A DNA stretch of 64,000 nt from NCBI GenBank assembly GCA_046293395.1, contig JBKBOU010000001.1, forward strand, positions 620,001-684,000, read 5' to 3'. This DNA is from CAYNRA01 sp046293395 (GTDB lineage Bacteria > Bacteroidota > Bacteroidia > Cytophagales > Spirosomataceae). The notes below the pieces were generated by a model that had not been told where the DNA came from, did not search any database, and saw only the letters and a program-made list of their open reading frames with translations. Made by a program: the position numbers and the translations under genes. Within the stretch, counting starts at the first letter, position 1. Every line of letters starts with the position of its first letter. This document shows, in pieces, positions 8,855 through 17,429 of the stretch.

Positions 8855-10089
8855 CAAAAGTTAGATACAGGGACAGATTTATTTTGCATCATCGTCAGTG
8901 CTTTTCTAGCAGGAAAAATCGAGACGATGACCCCAATGAGCGAAATTCCGAGAATAATAAGAAGAATATCAGACCAAACGATAATCACCGGATATTGGTC
9001 GATGAGGGCGCTTGCCATTCCCATTCCGACGAGGCCGTATTCCAGCTGAATCCAGCAAATTACAAGCCCCACGAGTATCCCCAAAGCTCCGCCAATCCAG
9101 GTAATGAGTATGCCTTCGCGTAAAAACGTTTGAAAAATTAGGCTGTTGGGCGCACCTATCGCGCGGAGTGTACGAATGTCTTCTTGTTTGTCAATGACTA
9201 ACATCGTCAAGGAAAAGAAAATATTAAAAGAAGCGATGCCAATGATGAACAACAAAGCAAGGAAAATAAACAGTTTTTCGATTCGAATAGCGCGGAAAAG
9301 TGCTTCGTTTTGCTCGTCTCGTGTCTGAATTTTCAGTTGGTTTCCAACAACACGTTGGAGGGCTTCTTTCAGATTTTCGGGGGTAGAATTTTCAGTTGCG
9401 TAGAGTTCAATATAGGAATATTTACCCTTTTTTTGTGTCAAACTATCCACCACTTGAATGGGGAGATAGATGAGATTATCGTAGCGTTGTTCAATAGTAA
9501 AAACACCCGAAACCGTGATTGAGACTTCCTGAATATTACTTTCGGGGTCAAGAACATTCAGTTTTTGATTTTTTGGATACCAAATTTCGAGGGGAAGTCG
9601 AAAATCGGCCATATTCACATTTAACCCTCGGTAAACGCCACCGCCAATGAAGGCAAAAGAATAGCCTTTTTCTTCTGTCAATAAAATACCTTGCACAGTT
9701 GCCTTTGCGAGCGAGCTGAACTGTTGAAAAGTAGCGTCAACACCGCGTAATAATACAACCATTTGCGCTCCTCCGTACCTTGCAAGTGCATTTTCTTCAA
9801 TGACGGGAGTCATGTATTTAACTCCGGGCGTTTCAGCGATTTTCTGCTTCAATTGTGGGGAGAGGCGGAGAGGCTGGCCATCGTGGGATGAGATTTTCAG
9901 GTCAGGATCTACCGTCTTAAAAATTTGTCGGTTGAGGTCTTCCAGCCCATTAAATACAGAAAGTATAATCACCAAGGAGGCAGTCCCGACACAAACTCCG
10001 AGCATCGAAAGCAGCGAAATGAAGTCAATGAACCCCCGTTTACGTCGAGAAAAGAAATATTTTTTTGCAAGAAAGAAAGGTAAATTCAT
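8854..10089 (-). CDS. LolC/LolE-like lipoprotein-releasing ABC permease
   Basis: This inner-membrane permease belongs to the FtsX/MacB superfamily. LolCE homologues extract lipoproteins from the inner membrane for transfer to LolA. The start was chosen at MNLPFFLAKKYFFSRRKRG because this begins exactly at the family's conserved N-terminal region. A longer reading would run over the end of rbfA. One transmembrane segment lies near residues 25-50, followed by a periplasmic domain of about 200 residues and three C-terminal membrane segments (LFIFLALLFIIGIASFNIF, ILITWIGGALGILVGLVIC and the final hydrophobic helix). The final TGA is shared with the ATG of the aminopeptidase. No LolD ATPase is adjacent. 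Confidence 0.85.
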   Translation of the reverse strand: MNLPFFLAKKYFFSRRKRGFIDFISLLSMLGVCVGTASLVIILSVFNGLEDLNRQIFKTVDPDLKISSHDGQPLRLSPQLKQKIAETPGVKYMTPVIEENALARYGGAQMVVLLRGVDATFQQFSSLAKATVQGILLTEEKGYSFAFIGGGVYRGLNVNMADFRLPLEIWYPKNQKLNVLDPESNIQEVSITVSGVFTIEQRYDNLIYLPIQVVDSLTQKKGKYSYIELYATENSTPENLKEALQRVVGNQLKIQTRDEQNEALFRAIRIEKLFIFLALLFIIGIASFNIFFSLTMLVIDKQEDIRTLRAIGAPNSLIFQTFLREGILITWIGGALGILVGLVICWIQLEYGLVGMGMASALIDQYPVIIVWSDILLIILGISLIGVIVSIFPARKALTMMQNKSVPVSNF

Positions 10090-10111
10090 AGAAACATTCA
10101 GTTCGTTCAGC

Positions 10112-10510
10112 TCAATCTTTGTAGGGGTGATTGAGTTTCCGAAGACTTTCTTCTTCATCTGGAATTTCAAGACCTGCGAATAAGCCTTCAATTTTTTGTG
10201 CGTACTCTGCGGTATCGTCGATATAAAATTGAAAATCGGGGACGATACGAAGTTGATGTCTTGCTTTTTGCCCAAAATGCAAACGAATCATTTTCGTATT
10301 TTCACGTATTTTTTGCAGCAATTCATCTTTATCTTCTACCATCAAGAAACTGAGGTAAACGCGCGCGATAGCCAGGTCTGGTGTAACTTTTACGTCAGTA
10401 ATTGTCACAAATGTTTGACCCATCACAGACTTGAGTTCTTTTTGAAAAATCTCCCCTAAGTCTTTCTGTACTTGTTTAGCGATTTGGCGTTGTCTTTTTG
10501 ATTCAGTCAT
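10112..10510 (-). CDS. rbfA: 30S ribosome-binding factor A
   Basis: RbfA binds the small ribosomal subunit near helix 1 of 16S rRNA during late 30S maturation and cold adaptation. The 132-residue product has the KH-like RbfA fold signature: an N-terminal RQRQIAKQVQKDLGEIFQ helix, the strand VTITDVKVTPDLAIARVYLSF, and the C-terminal RIVPDFQFYIDDTAEYA segment. The family Leu is replaced by IVPDFQF, a normal variant. It is the first gene of a leftward unit, 22 bp before the LolC/E-like permease, and is divergent from the membrane protein gene that starts at 10610. Confidence 0.93.
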   Translation of the reverse strand: MTESKRQRQIAKQVQKDLGEIFQKELKSVMGQTFVTITDVKVTPDLAIARVYLSFLMVEDKDELLQKIRENTKMIRLHFGQKARHQLRIVPDFQFYIDDTAEYAQKIEGLFAGLEIPDEEESLRKLNHPYKD

Positions 10511-10548
10511 TCGTATATGAACATATTTTTACAAATATCATGAGTTAT

Positions 10549-10581
10549 TTTGGTTTATCCTTTCCTATAAATATATTTTTG
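10549..10581 (+). promoter_or_regulatory. Bacteroidota-type promoter for the 10610 membrane protein
   Basis: TTTG at 10549-10552 and TATTTTTG at 10574-10581 are separated by 21 bases, matching the TTTG/N17-23/TAnnTTTG pattern. The TTG start of the gene is 28 bases downstream of the -7 box. Confidence 0.5.
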
Positions 10582-10609
10582 TACTTTCAAACCTAAAACT
10601 TTTCAAAAA

Positions 10610-12016
10610 TTGCTAACATTTTTCAGGATAAACGCCTTTTTTCAGATTTTATCGTTGATGACGGTTCTTTTTCTGATTAAAACCAGATTTTTGAACTTCC
10701 CTTTTCCACTGCTCACATCTGAACTCGAATGGATACTTTTAGGTGAGAAAATATACGAAGGGAAGGTTCTCTATCAGGATATTTTGACTCAAATTAGCCC
10801 GCTATCTGCTTACTTTTACGCCTTTTTTTACTCCCTCTTCGGCCGTGACTTTCAAACTATGGAGCTCGTTGCTCTTTTCATTGGTTTACTTCAAGCTCTT
10901 TATTTTACATATTTAACACAAACGCGTCAAATTTTATCCGAAAAAAATTACCTTCCTGGGCTTATTTACCTCATTGCGCTACATGCGTGTTTTGATATGA
11001 ATAAGATTTCACCAGCGCTTATAGGCAATACCTTTGTTTTAATGACGATAAATCATGTTTTAAAACAATTGGAATACAAACAAGGAGTCAAAGATGACAT
11101 AATCGAAGTAGGTATTTATCTTGGTTTGGCTACACTATTTTATCAAGCCTATTGGGTTTTGTTGTTTTGGGTAATCCTTTCTCTTTTCATGTTTAGCAGC
11201 ATGAATGCACGCCAACTACTGCTTTTACTAATCGGTTTTTCATTACCTATCTTGGCATTTGTATTGTACTATTATTTTTCAGACAATACCGGATTCAGCA
11301 CAATTTGGCTGCAAAATTTCATTCAATTTAAGTTATTCCCTTCCCAAGATTGGTTGAGTATTTTCCGTTCATTTGCCTTGTTTGTTTTCCTGCTTATTGC
11401 CGGTGTTTTGCGCATGTTACGCGGCACAAGGTATAGCAATTATCAGGTGCGCGTGCAACAAACGCTGCTCATTCTAGGGATTTTCAGTGGTTTAACTATC
11501 TTTATTGCACCGGCTGCTACTCCTATGTATTTAGTCGTTTTAGTACCTGTTTTTGCCTTTTTTATCACCGGATTATTCATCCATTTGAAAGGCACACTTA
11601 TCCCAGAACTTTATTTTTTGGTATTTTTACTTCTCTCCCTTTTTATTTATTTTCAAGGCTCGGGTCCTTTAATAGGAACCGGATTTCAGGAATTGGCACA
11701 TAGAAGGCTCTCAAAATCGCAACTTCCCGAGGTTTTCAAAGGACAACGTGTGCTCATTTTGGGTTCAGATATTGCTGAATATCAAGAAGCTGAAGTTGCC
11801 ACGCAATATCTCGATTGGTCGTTGGCAAAAGGGGTTTTTGAGGAGGTAAACAATTACGAAAGCTTGGTTACGGTTTTCGATACATTCTCCTCAGACCCAC
11901 CTACGATTGTCATAGATAAAATTAATCTCATGCCTACTTTGATGAAAAAAATACCTTTACTCGCCCAAAAATACACACCACTTCAAAAATATCCAGGATA
12001 TTATCAATTGAGATAA
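10610..12016 (+). CDS. Polytopic membrane protein, DUF6427/GT-C-like
   Basis: A 468-residue protein with about ten hydrophobic helices, such as LLLLIGFSLPILAFVLYYYF and LYFLVFLLLSLFIYFQ. The short hydrophilic loop near residue 38 contains ELEWILLGEKIYEGKVLYQD, similar in position to the acidic periplasmic loop of GT-C glycosyltransferases and of Bacteroidota DUF6427 proteins. I recognise the type but cannot assign a reaction. The start is a TTG placed well after a plausible promoter. The next in-frame ATG (10658) would remove part of the first helix. The C-terminal 100 residues are soluble. It is a single gene followed by a 204-bp AT-rich gap. Confidence 0.65.
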   Translation: MLTFFRINAFFQILSLMTVLFLIKTRFLNFPFPLLTSELEWILLGEKIYEGKVLYQDILTQISPLSAYFYAFFYSLFGRDFQTMELVALFIGLLQALYFTYLTQTRQILSEKNYLPGLIYLIALHACFDMNKISPALIGNTFVLMTINHVLKQLEYKQGVKDDIIEVGIYLGLATLFYQAYWVLLFWVILSLFMFSSMNARQLLLLLIGFSLPILAFVLYYYFSDNTGFSTIWLQNFIQFKLFPSQDWLSIFRSFALFVFLLIAGVLRMLRGTRYSNYQVRVQQTLLILGIFSGLTIFIAPAATPMYLVVLVPVFAFFITGLFIHLKGTLIPELYFLVFLLLSLFIYFQGSGPLIGTGFQELAHRRLSKSQLPEVFKGQRVLILGSDIAEYQEAEVATQYLDWSLAKGVFEEVNNYESLVTVFDTFSSDPPTIVIDKINLMPTLMKKIPLLAQKYTPLQKYPGYYQLR

Positions 12017-12085
12017 ATAAGTAAGTGTAAAACTAAAATAACACCTACGAAAATGATAAAAAATTACACTAATTAACTCATAATC

Positions 12086-12136
12086 AAGTAGTTAATTTAA
12101 AATATTTGCACCTAAAATAGATTTGATTAACTACTT
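12086..12136. repeat. 11-bp inverted repeat upstream of the PhnZ-like gene
   Basis: AAGTAGTTAAT (12086-12096) and ATTAACTACTT (12126-12136) are perfect inverted copies separated by 29 bases. The spacer holds TAGATTTG (12118-12125), which fits a -7 box. It lies in the 204-bp gap between the membrane protein and the PhnZ-like gene and could be an operator or a leader hairpin. Confidence 0.4.
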
Positions 12137-12196
12137 CTCTTTACTTAATTAACTTTAATTTAAAATACGGGTCACTTTCAGTTTTCTCTGTCCAAC

Positions 12197-12204
12197 TAAC
12201 TTTG
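12197..12204 (+). promoter_or_regulatory. Possible -7 box of the PhnZ-like operon (TAACTTTG)
   Basis: This exactly matches the Bacteroidota -7 consensus TAnnTTTG and lies 16 bases before the start codon, implying an almost leaderless mRNA. No clear TTTG -33 box is present at the right spacing. Confidence 0.4.
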
Positions 12205-12220
12205 TTTTTAAAATGAAGAG

Positions 12221-12775
12221 ATGGTTAAGGAGACAATACACACATTAGAAAAGCTTTTCACTGATTTTGGGTCAACCAATTACTATGGAGAAAATGTAAG
12301 CCAGTATGAACATGCTGCACAATGTGCTCTTTTGGCAATTCAATCCACGGATTGCCTTGAAACACAAATTGCCGCATTTCTACACGATATTGGTCATTTT
12401 TTACCTGATGTAGGTACGCATTCTATGGGAGAATTCGGAAAAGTAAACCATGAGAAAGTAGCTGCTCATTGGCTTCTGTCTCATGGTTTTTCTCATAAAA
12501 TAGCCTCCATTGTAGAAAATCATGTTTTCGCAAAACGGTATCTCTGTACTACAAATTCAGCCTATTACTCATCACTCTCTGATGCAAGTAAAATCACTTT
12601 GCAATTTCAAGGTGGATTGTTGAACGAATCCCAACAAATTGATTTCCAACAACATCCATTCTTCACAGAATCACTGCAAGTACGGCTTTGGGATGACCAA
12701 GCCAAAGTGGTTGGTATGCAACTTCCGGACATTCATTTCTTCCTTTCAATTTGCAAACACTATTTTATTCGGTAA
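12221..12775 (+). CDS. PhnZ-type HD-domain mixed-valent diiron oxygenase
   Basis: PhnZ cleaves the C-P bond of hydroxylated aminoethylphosphonate with O2 at a diiron site. The 184-residue product carries the HD pattern His31, His55-Asp56, His77, His101 and Asp158. From memory, the PhnZ iron ligands are His34, His58, Asp59, His80, His104 and Asp161, so all six match with a constant offset of three. The Tyr21-Tyr22-Gly-Glu24 segment before VSQYEH corresponds to the substrate-gating Tyr24/Glu27 region. This places it in the PhnZ/TmpB/MIOX group rather than among HD phosphohydrolases. The usual partner, a PhnY-type Fe/2-oxoglutarate hydroxylase, is not in the window, so the substrate is open. It sits 3 bp before an exported phosphatase-like gene. 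Confidence 0.8.
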   Translation: MVKETIHTLEKLFTDFGSTNYYGENVSQYEHAAQCALLAIQSTDCLETQIAAFLHDIGHFLPDVGTHSMGEFGKVNHEKVAAHWLLSHGFSHKIASIVENHVFAKRYLCTTNSAYYSSLSDASKITLQFQGGLLNESQQIDFQQHPFFTESLQVRLWDDQAKVVGMQLPDIHFFLSICKHYFIR

Positions 12776-12778
12776 ACA

Positions 12779-13855
12779 ATGAAAAAAACGACCCTTTTAA
12801 CGCTATTTCTCCTTATTTCTCACGTAAACTTTGCCCAAAAAACGGAGAACCTATTCTTTATCATGACAGATGGATTAAGATGGCAAGAAGTCTTTCAAGG
12901 TATTGATTCTACATTGCTTGAAGACCCTAAATTCGTTCGTGATAAAGAAAAGTTGCTACAAAATTTTGGAGGGAAAACAAGTGATGAAAGTAGAGAAAAA
13001 CTATTGCCTTTTTTATGGAATACCATTGTTCCAAACGGTCAAATATATGGAAACAGAGCTAAAGGAAACAGAATGAATGTTTTGAATCCTTATTGGTTTT
13101 CTTATCCCGGATATAACGAAGTATTGACAGGTTTTGCGGATGACAAAATTAACTCAAATGATAAAAACTATAATGAAAACATTACTTTTTTAGAAACTCT
13201 AAACAATCACGCTTCTTTCAGAAATAAGGTTGCTGCCTTCGCGACATGGGAGGTTATCCCTTACATTATTAATGAAAAACGAACACAAATACCTGTAAAT
13301 GCAGGAATTGAAGCCATAGAAGAGCCGAATGAAAAAGAGAAATTAATCAATGACATTCAACGAATTTATCCAAGTCTAGCAAGTAATCGACATGATTTTG
13401 TCACTTTCTTTGCAGCTAAATCGTATATTGAAAAGAAAGAACCTAGTGTCTTATTTCTTTCTTTTGACGAAACCGATGAGTTTGGGCATGAATCAAAATA
13501 TGACGAATATTTATTTGCTGCGAATACCTTTGATAAATTTGTGAATGAACTTTGGAATTACTGCCAAAATCATCCTAAATACAAAGATAAAACTACCTTT
13601 ATCCTAACGACAGACCACGGACGCGGAAATAAAATTAAAAATCAGTGGACGAGTCACGGTTCACGTGTATCTGATTCCTATCAAATTTGGGCTGCGTTTA
13701 TTGGGCCTTCTGTACCTGCCTTAGGAGAAATAGGTAACTCGAATACGATTCTATATCAGAACCAATTAGCCCAAACAGCCTTGTCTATTTTAGGTATAAA
13801 TGAAAAACCAAACCCGCAATCGGGTCAACCAATTGACGCAGTTCTTGGAAAATGA
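12779..13855 (+). CDS. Exported alkaline-phosphatase-superfamily hydrolase
   Basis: A 358-residue protein with a signal peptide (cleavage near AQK at 19-21), so it is probably periplasmic or secreted. Metal-site motifs of the superfamily are all visible: MTDGLRW (first Asp), a likely Ser nucleophile in FSYPGYNEVLTG, FDETDEFGH, TTDHGRG, and a final TSHGSR. The layout resembles nucleotide pyrophosphatase/phosphodiesterases and phosphonoacetate hydrolases, but the substrate cannot be read from the sequence. It follows the PhnZ-like gene by 3 bp and ends at a strong terminator, so the two form one operon. A role in releasing or cleaving phospho- or phosphono-compounds is inference. Confidence 0.8.
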   Translation: MKKTTLLTLFLLISHVNFAQKTENLFFIMTDGLRWQEVFQGIDSTLLEDPKFVRDKEKLLQNFGGKTSDESREKLLPFLWNTIVPNGQIYGNRAKGNRMNVLNPYWFSYPGYNEVLTGFADDKINSNDKNYNENITFLETLNNHASFRNKVAAFATWEVIPYIINEKRTQIPVNAGIEAIEEPNEKEKLINDIQRIYPSLASNRHDFVTFFAAKSYIEKKEPSVLFLSFDETDEFGHESKYDEYLFAANTFDKFVNELWNYCQNHPKYKDKTTFILTTDHGRGNKIKNQWTSHGSRVSDSYQIWAAFIGPSVPALGEIGNSNTILYQNQLAQTALSILGINEKPNPQSGQPIDAVLGK

Positions 13856-13896
13856 AAAAAGGGTGAATGAGATACGTGTCTCATTCACCCTTTTTT
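13855..13896. terminator. Strong bidirectional terminator
   Basis: A 12-bp perfect stem GGGTGAATGAGA/TCTCATTCACCC (13861-13872 and 13879-13890) with a six-base loop, flanked by A6 on the left and T6 on the right. It serves both the phosphatase-like gene and the convergent heme-binding dehydrogenase. Confidence 0.9.
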
Positions 13897-13898
13897 CA

Positions 13899-16800
13899 TT
13901 ATTTTAAGGAAGCTAAAAATTCAACCATGTCTCTTATTTCCTTTTTGGACATCAATGTACCCATCGGAGGCATACTCGAAGGATAATTTTCTCTGGCAGC
14001 AATCCGTGCTTTTGGAATACGCGTTGGTTCTGTACCAGTTGTTGTTAGCACAAGCATATCCTCTGTTTCTGCCGTTAAAGTTCCACTAATTTCTTGGCCG
14101 TCTTTGAGCGTAAGCGCTACCTGCCCAAAACCTGGAGCCAACCGAGCACTCGGTTCCAACAGTGCTTGTAGAAGGGTTTTTCTGTCTAATTTCAAACCAA
14201 TTTTATCTAAATTTGGACCAACATTTGCCATACCGTTTTCACCGATAGAATGACAACGAGCACATTGACCCGTAGAATTATAATTGAAATAATCTCGACC
14301 CTTCCAAGCTATTCCTCCAAATTGAAGACCTTCTTCCTCCGTTTCTGAACCAGATGGTTTGGACAGTTCCCAGGCTGATTTCAAATCTGTTATTCCTGTG
14401 TTTTCGAGCGCATCACTCACATCTAACCAAAGCTCTTTTTCTAATTTTTGGTCTGAACGCGCTGTGATTAAATTTTGAAAAATGACACGCGTATTGTCTG
14501 CTGGCATTGTGCCCAATACTTGTATCAATCGTTGTTTTTCTCGCAAGCTCCCTTTCCCCAAAATAGGAGAAACAATCGTAGGAAGTTGCTCTTTTGAGAC
14601 AGATAATTGGGTCAGTAAGCCAATGGAACTCGTTCTCACATTGGCATCACTCGATGACATGCCTTGCGTAATAAGTGGCTCAATGTTCTTGTAATTCAAT
14701 TGTGCCAATGCTTGCAATACAGCAATTTGTACGGAAGGTTCACTCGTTTGCTCAAAAATAACTTGTAATTCATCGGCAAAGTCAACCAGTTGTAAATGAC
14801 TTATCATTTGTGCAAAAGCCACCAAAGAGGTCGTACTTTGTGTTTTTAGCAATGTTGGAATAATTGGTTCAATTTGAGAGCGAACCAAGTTCTCATCTCG
14901 TTTTATACTACCTCTGTATCGCCCATCTACTCTATCCAAAACGGAAGGGTTTGCCCACGTACCTAGTGCTGCAATAGCTTCCGCTTTTATCGTTTCTGGC
15001 AATGATTCACGTTGTACAAATGCAATTAAATTACCCAATTCTTCTTCCCCACCCACACGCAAAGCGGCACTTATGGCTCTTCTTAAAAGTGGTTCTGATT
15101 TGAAAGAATCTAGTCTTAAAATTCGGGCTAAGTCAGGTAATGAAGTAGGAATAGACGTATCATCGTGAATGGCGCGCGCGGCTTCTGTCACAATGTACTC
15201 GTCGCCATCCCGTAAAAACGTACTGATTTTTGGACTTTTTAGCCGTCTAAGTACCAAAACACCCGCTGTACGCATGGATTTCAATGGATGTGTCGCTAAT
15301 GCAACGGCTGCCTCCTCTGCACCTATTCGACTTAATGCTAAAACACCGGCATGACGTAAATACACATCTTTGTCGTTATTTGCCTCCAACAAATTCAGAA
15401 TCGGTTGCACTGCTTTTTTTGAACCTATTCTTCCGAGTGCTTCCGCCGCATAAAATTGAACACGCTCATTGGATGAAGAGAGCAGTGATATCAGCACATC
15501 TACTGCATTTTTCAACTTCACATCTCCGATTGTTTTGGCTGTTTGCGCGATAATCTCAGTATCAGGGATCGACAAACCCATCGAAAGAATAGTTTCTACC
15601 TTTTCCCCTTTTCTAGCCAATTGTCCCAAACCCCAAATAGCGTGAATTTTCGCTAATTGATGGGAGGAAGTCATTAGAACATCTTGAAAAATAGAAATTG
15701 ATTTTGTACCTCTTTCGACGAGTTCAAACTGTGCCTTTTGCCGTATGCGCATGTCAGGATACGCCAACAATTGCTTTAAATTTGCCAAAGATTCCTTTCT
15801 ATAAGCCAATTGCATGAGTCTTTGTGTTTCTTTTCGCTCGTTGAGAAGGTCTTGCTTATCATCTGTAACATCTAATTTCCAAACTCGACCTGCATCTTTG
15901 GCGTTCCAACCTGTTATCCAGTCTGCCACATAAAGTGCCCCATCTGGACCAAATTTAATGCCCGTTGGTAAAATTCCACTCAACATATCTTTCTCTGAGT
16001 CAAGTACAAAAGAAGCTCCCTTTTGTTTGAGACCAAATGACCAAATATGTGAACCGCCACCGTAGCCAACAAATTCGACAAGGAAAAATTTATTCAACCA
16101 CTCTTTACCAAGAGCCGTTCCTGGATTAAACTGCATACCCGTCGGGCCGTTGTGGTAATTCATGATTGGAGGAATGATATACGCGGCTTGACCATCCCAG
16201 CGTGGAACATACAGTTTCTCATCCATCCATACTTTGTACGCATTATTCTTAGCATCCGTGTATTTTCCATATTGCCAGTTCGAGCGCCAACCTGCATCTG
16301 AGCCCTCCACCAAATGAACCAACCGTTCACTCTCGCCTGGATGATCTCCATCGTTATCAGATGAAATGATATTTCCGTATTGATCAAATACAAATTCGTG
16401 CGTATTTCTTAAACCAGAGGCAAATACTTCTAAATCTGTTCCATCCGGATTGCAACGAACAATCATACCTTCGTTTGGCAAGGCTATTTTTCTACCATCC
16501 ACAGTTGTAATTTCAGCACCAATATCCCCTATTCCCCAATAAATCCGACCGTCGGGGCCTTCTATGATACCAGACATTCCGTGACCACCGAAACCAATAT
16601 GTACACCAAAGCCCGACGCAATGACCTGTTTTTTATCCCATTTTCCATCCCCGTTTGTATCTTGGAGTCGCCAAATATCTGGGGCAACAGAAATAAATGC
16701 GTCTCTTTCCCGCACGAGCAGACCTAGAGCAACATCTGTAATTTCTTCGTTGAAATCCGACAAAATACGGGTAGAAACATCGGCGAAGCCGTCTTTATTT

Positions 16801-17297
16801 TTATCTTGAATACGCCAAACTTCTTCTTTTTGTACAGTTAGGTCGCGCCAATCATGAGAGCCATCCTCGTTTAAATCAGGAAACCACGTATTTTCAGCAC
16901 TTTTTTCGGGGGCAAATATTTTTCGTAAAAAAGCTCTTCTGTCTTCAACCGTCTGAAAACCAATGGATTCCGTCATCCAATTTTGGTAGCCACGGATATC
17001 AAATTCCGATTTTTTTTCTCGATTAGTTCGACTTAGATACACCGTTCCATCGTCTGTGATAGACATCGCAATGGGGTCTGGAGCGAGAGAATCAGAGGCC
17101 CAAAGGTTTATCTTGAGTCCGTCTGCTAGTTTGATTGGAATTTTGGCACGCGCCTCTGCATCCTTTTGTTGCATGGAAAGTGCGCTTTGTTCTAAAACAA
17201 CACTTGAGCGATCTGATTTGATACCAACACAGGAGAGAACGAATGAAGAAACCACAGCTAAATAGCTGATAGAGAGAGAGGGTAAATGAAATTTCAT
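13899..17297 (-). CDS. Large lipoprotein: sorbosone-dehydrogenase-like propeller, HEAT repeats and C-terminal cytochrome c domain
   Basis: The 1132-residue protein has a lipoprotein signal with the lipobox Cys at residue 23 (VLSC). Residues about 60-480 form a beta-propeller of the membrane-bound dehydrogenase type (motifs GFGGHGMSGIIEGPDGRIYW, GTDLEVFASGLRN, GIKFGPDGALYVADW). Residues about 500-960 are alanine- and leucine-rich HEAT repeats. A heme c site CARCH lies at 1012-1016, with candidate distal Met residues in SSMPPMGTLM. This architecture is common in Planctomycetes and Bacteroidota and is thought to oxidise sugars or related alcohols and pass electrons to heme c. The substrate is unknown. 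It is monocistronic between two terminators. Confidence 0.88.
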   Translation of the reverse strand: MKFHLPSLSISYLAVVSSFVLSCVGIKSDRSSVVLEQSALSMQQKDAEARAKIPIKLADGLKINLWASDSLAPDPIAMSITDDGTVYLSRTNREKKSEFDIRGYQNWMTESIGFQTVEDRRAFLRKIFAPEKSAENTWFPDLNEDGSHDWRDLTVQKEEVWRIQDKNKDGFADVSTRILSDFNEEITDVALGLLVRERDAFISVAPDIWRLQDTNGDGKWDKKQVIASGFGVHIGFGGHGMSGIIEGPDGRIYWGIGDIGAEITTVDGRKIALPNEGMIVRCNPDGTDLEVFASGLRNTHEFVFDQYGNIISSDNDGDHPGESERLVHLVEGSDAGWRSNWQYGKYTDAKNNAYKVWMDEKLYVPRWDGQAAYIIPPIMNYHNGPTGMQFNPGTALGKEWLNKFFLVEFVGYGGGSHIWSFGLKQKGASFVLDSEKDMLSGILPTGIKFGPDGALYVADWITGWNAKDAGRVWKLDVTDDKQDLLNERKETQRLMQLAYRKESLANLKQLLAYPDMRIRQKAQFELVERGTKSISIFQDVLMTSSHQLAKIHAIWGLGQLARKGEKVETILSMGLSIPDTEIIAQTAKTIGDVKLKNAVDVLISLLSSSNERVQFYAAEALGRIGSKKAVQPILNLLEANNDKDVYLRHAGVLALSRIGAEEAAVALATHPLKSMRTAGVLVLRRLKSPKISTFLRDGDEYIVTEAARAIHDDTSIPTSLPDLARILRLDSFKSEPLLRRAISAALRVGGEEELGNLIAFVQRESLPETIKAEAIAALGTWANPSVLDRVDGRYRGSIKRDENLVRSQIEPIIPTLLKTQSTTSLVAFAQMISHLQLVDFADELQVIFEQTSEPSVQIAVLQALAQLNYKNIEPLITQGMSSSDANVRTSSIGLLTQLSVSKEQLPTIVSPILGKGSLREKQRLIQVLGTMPADNTRVIFQNLITARSDQKLEKELWLDVSDALENTGITDLKSAWELSKPSGSETEEEGLQFGGIAWKGRDYFNYNSTGQCARCHSIGENGMANVGPNLDKIGLKLDRKTLLQALLEPSARLAPGFGQVALTLKDGQEISGTLTAETEDMLVLTTTGTEPTRIPKARIAARENYPSSMPPMGTLMSKKEIRDMVEFLASLK

Positions 17298-17376
17298 ACA
17301 GTTTGGTTGAATAAGTTCTTACCAAACTTACAAAGTTTTTATGGCTTGACAAATGAATTTCATGCGTACATCCTAC

Positions 17377-17413
17377 AAAAAAAGGCTTTCTCGAGATGAG
17401 AAAGCCTTTTTCT
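17377..17413. terminator. Terminator of the Oar-like receptor gene
   Basis: A 10-bp perfect stem AGGCTTTCTC/GAGAAAGCCT (17383-17392 and 17398-17407) with a five-base loop. It is bounded by an A-run on the left, giving a T-run for minus-strand transcripts, and by T5 on the right. Confidence 0.88.
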
Positions 17414-17429
17414 ATGGAAGAGCTATTTC

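Noticed and set aside
12221..12775. Generic HD phosphohydrolase or nucleotidase
   Set aside because: The six-ligand diiron pattern and the upstream Tyr/Glu gate fit PhnZ-type oxygenases better.
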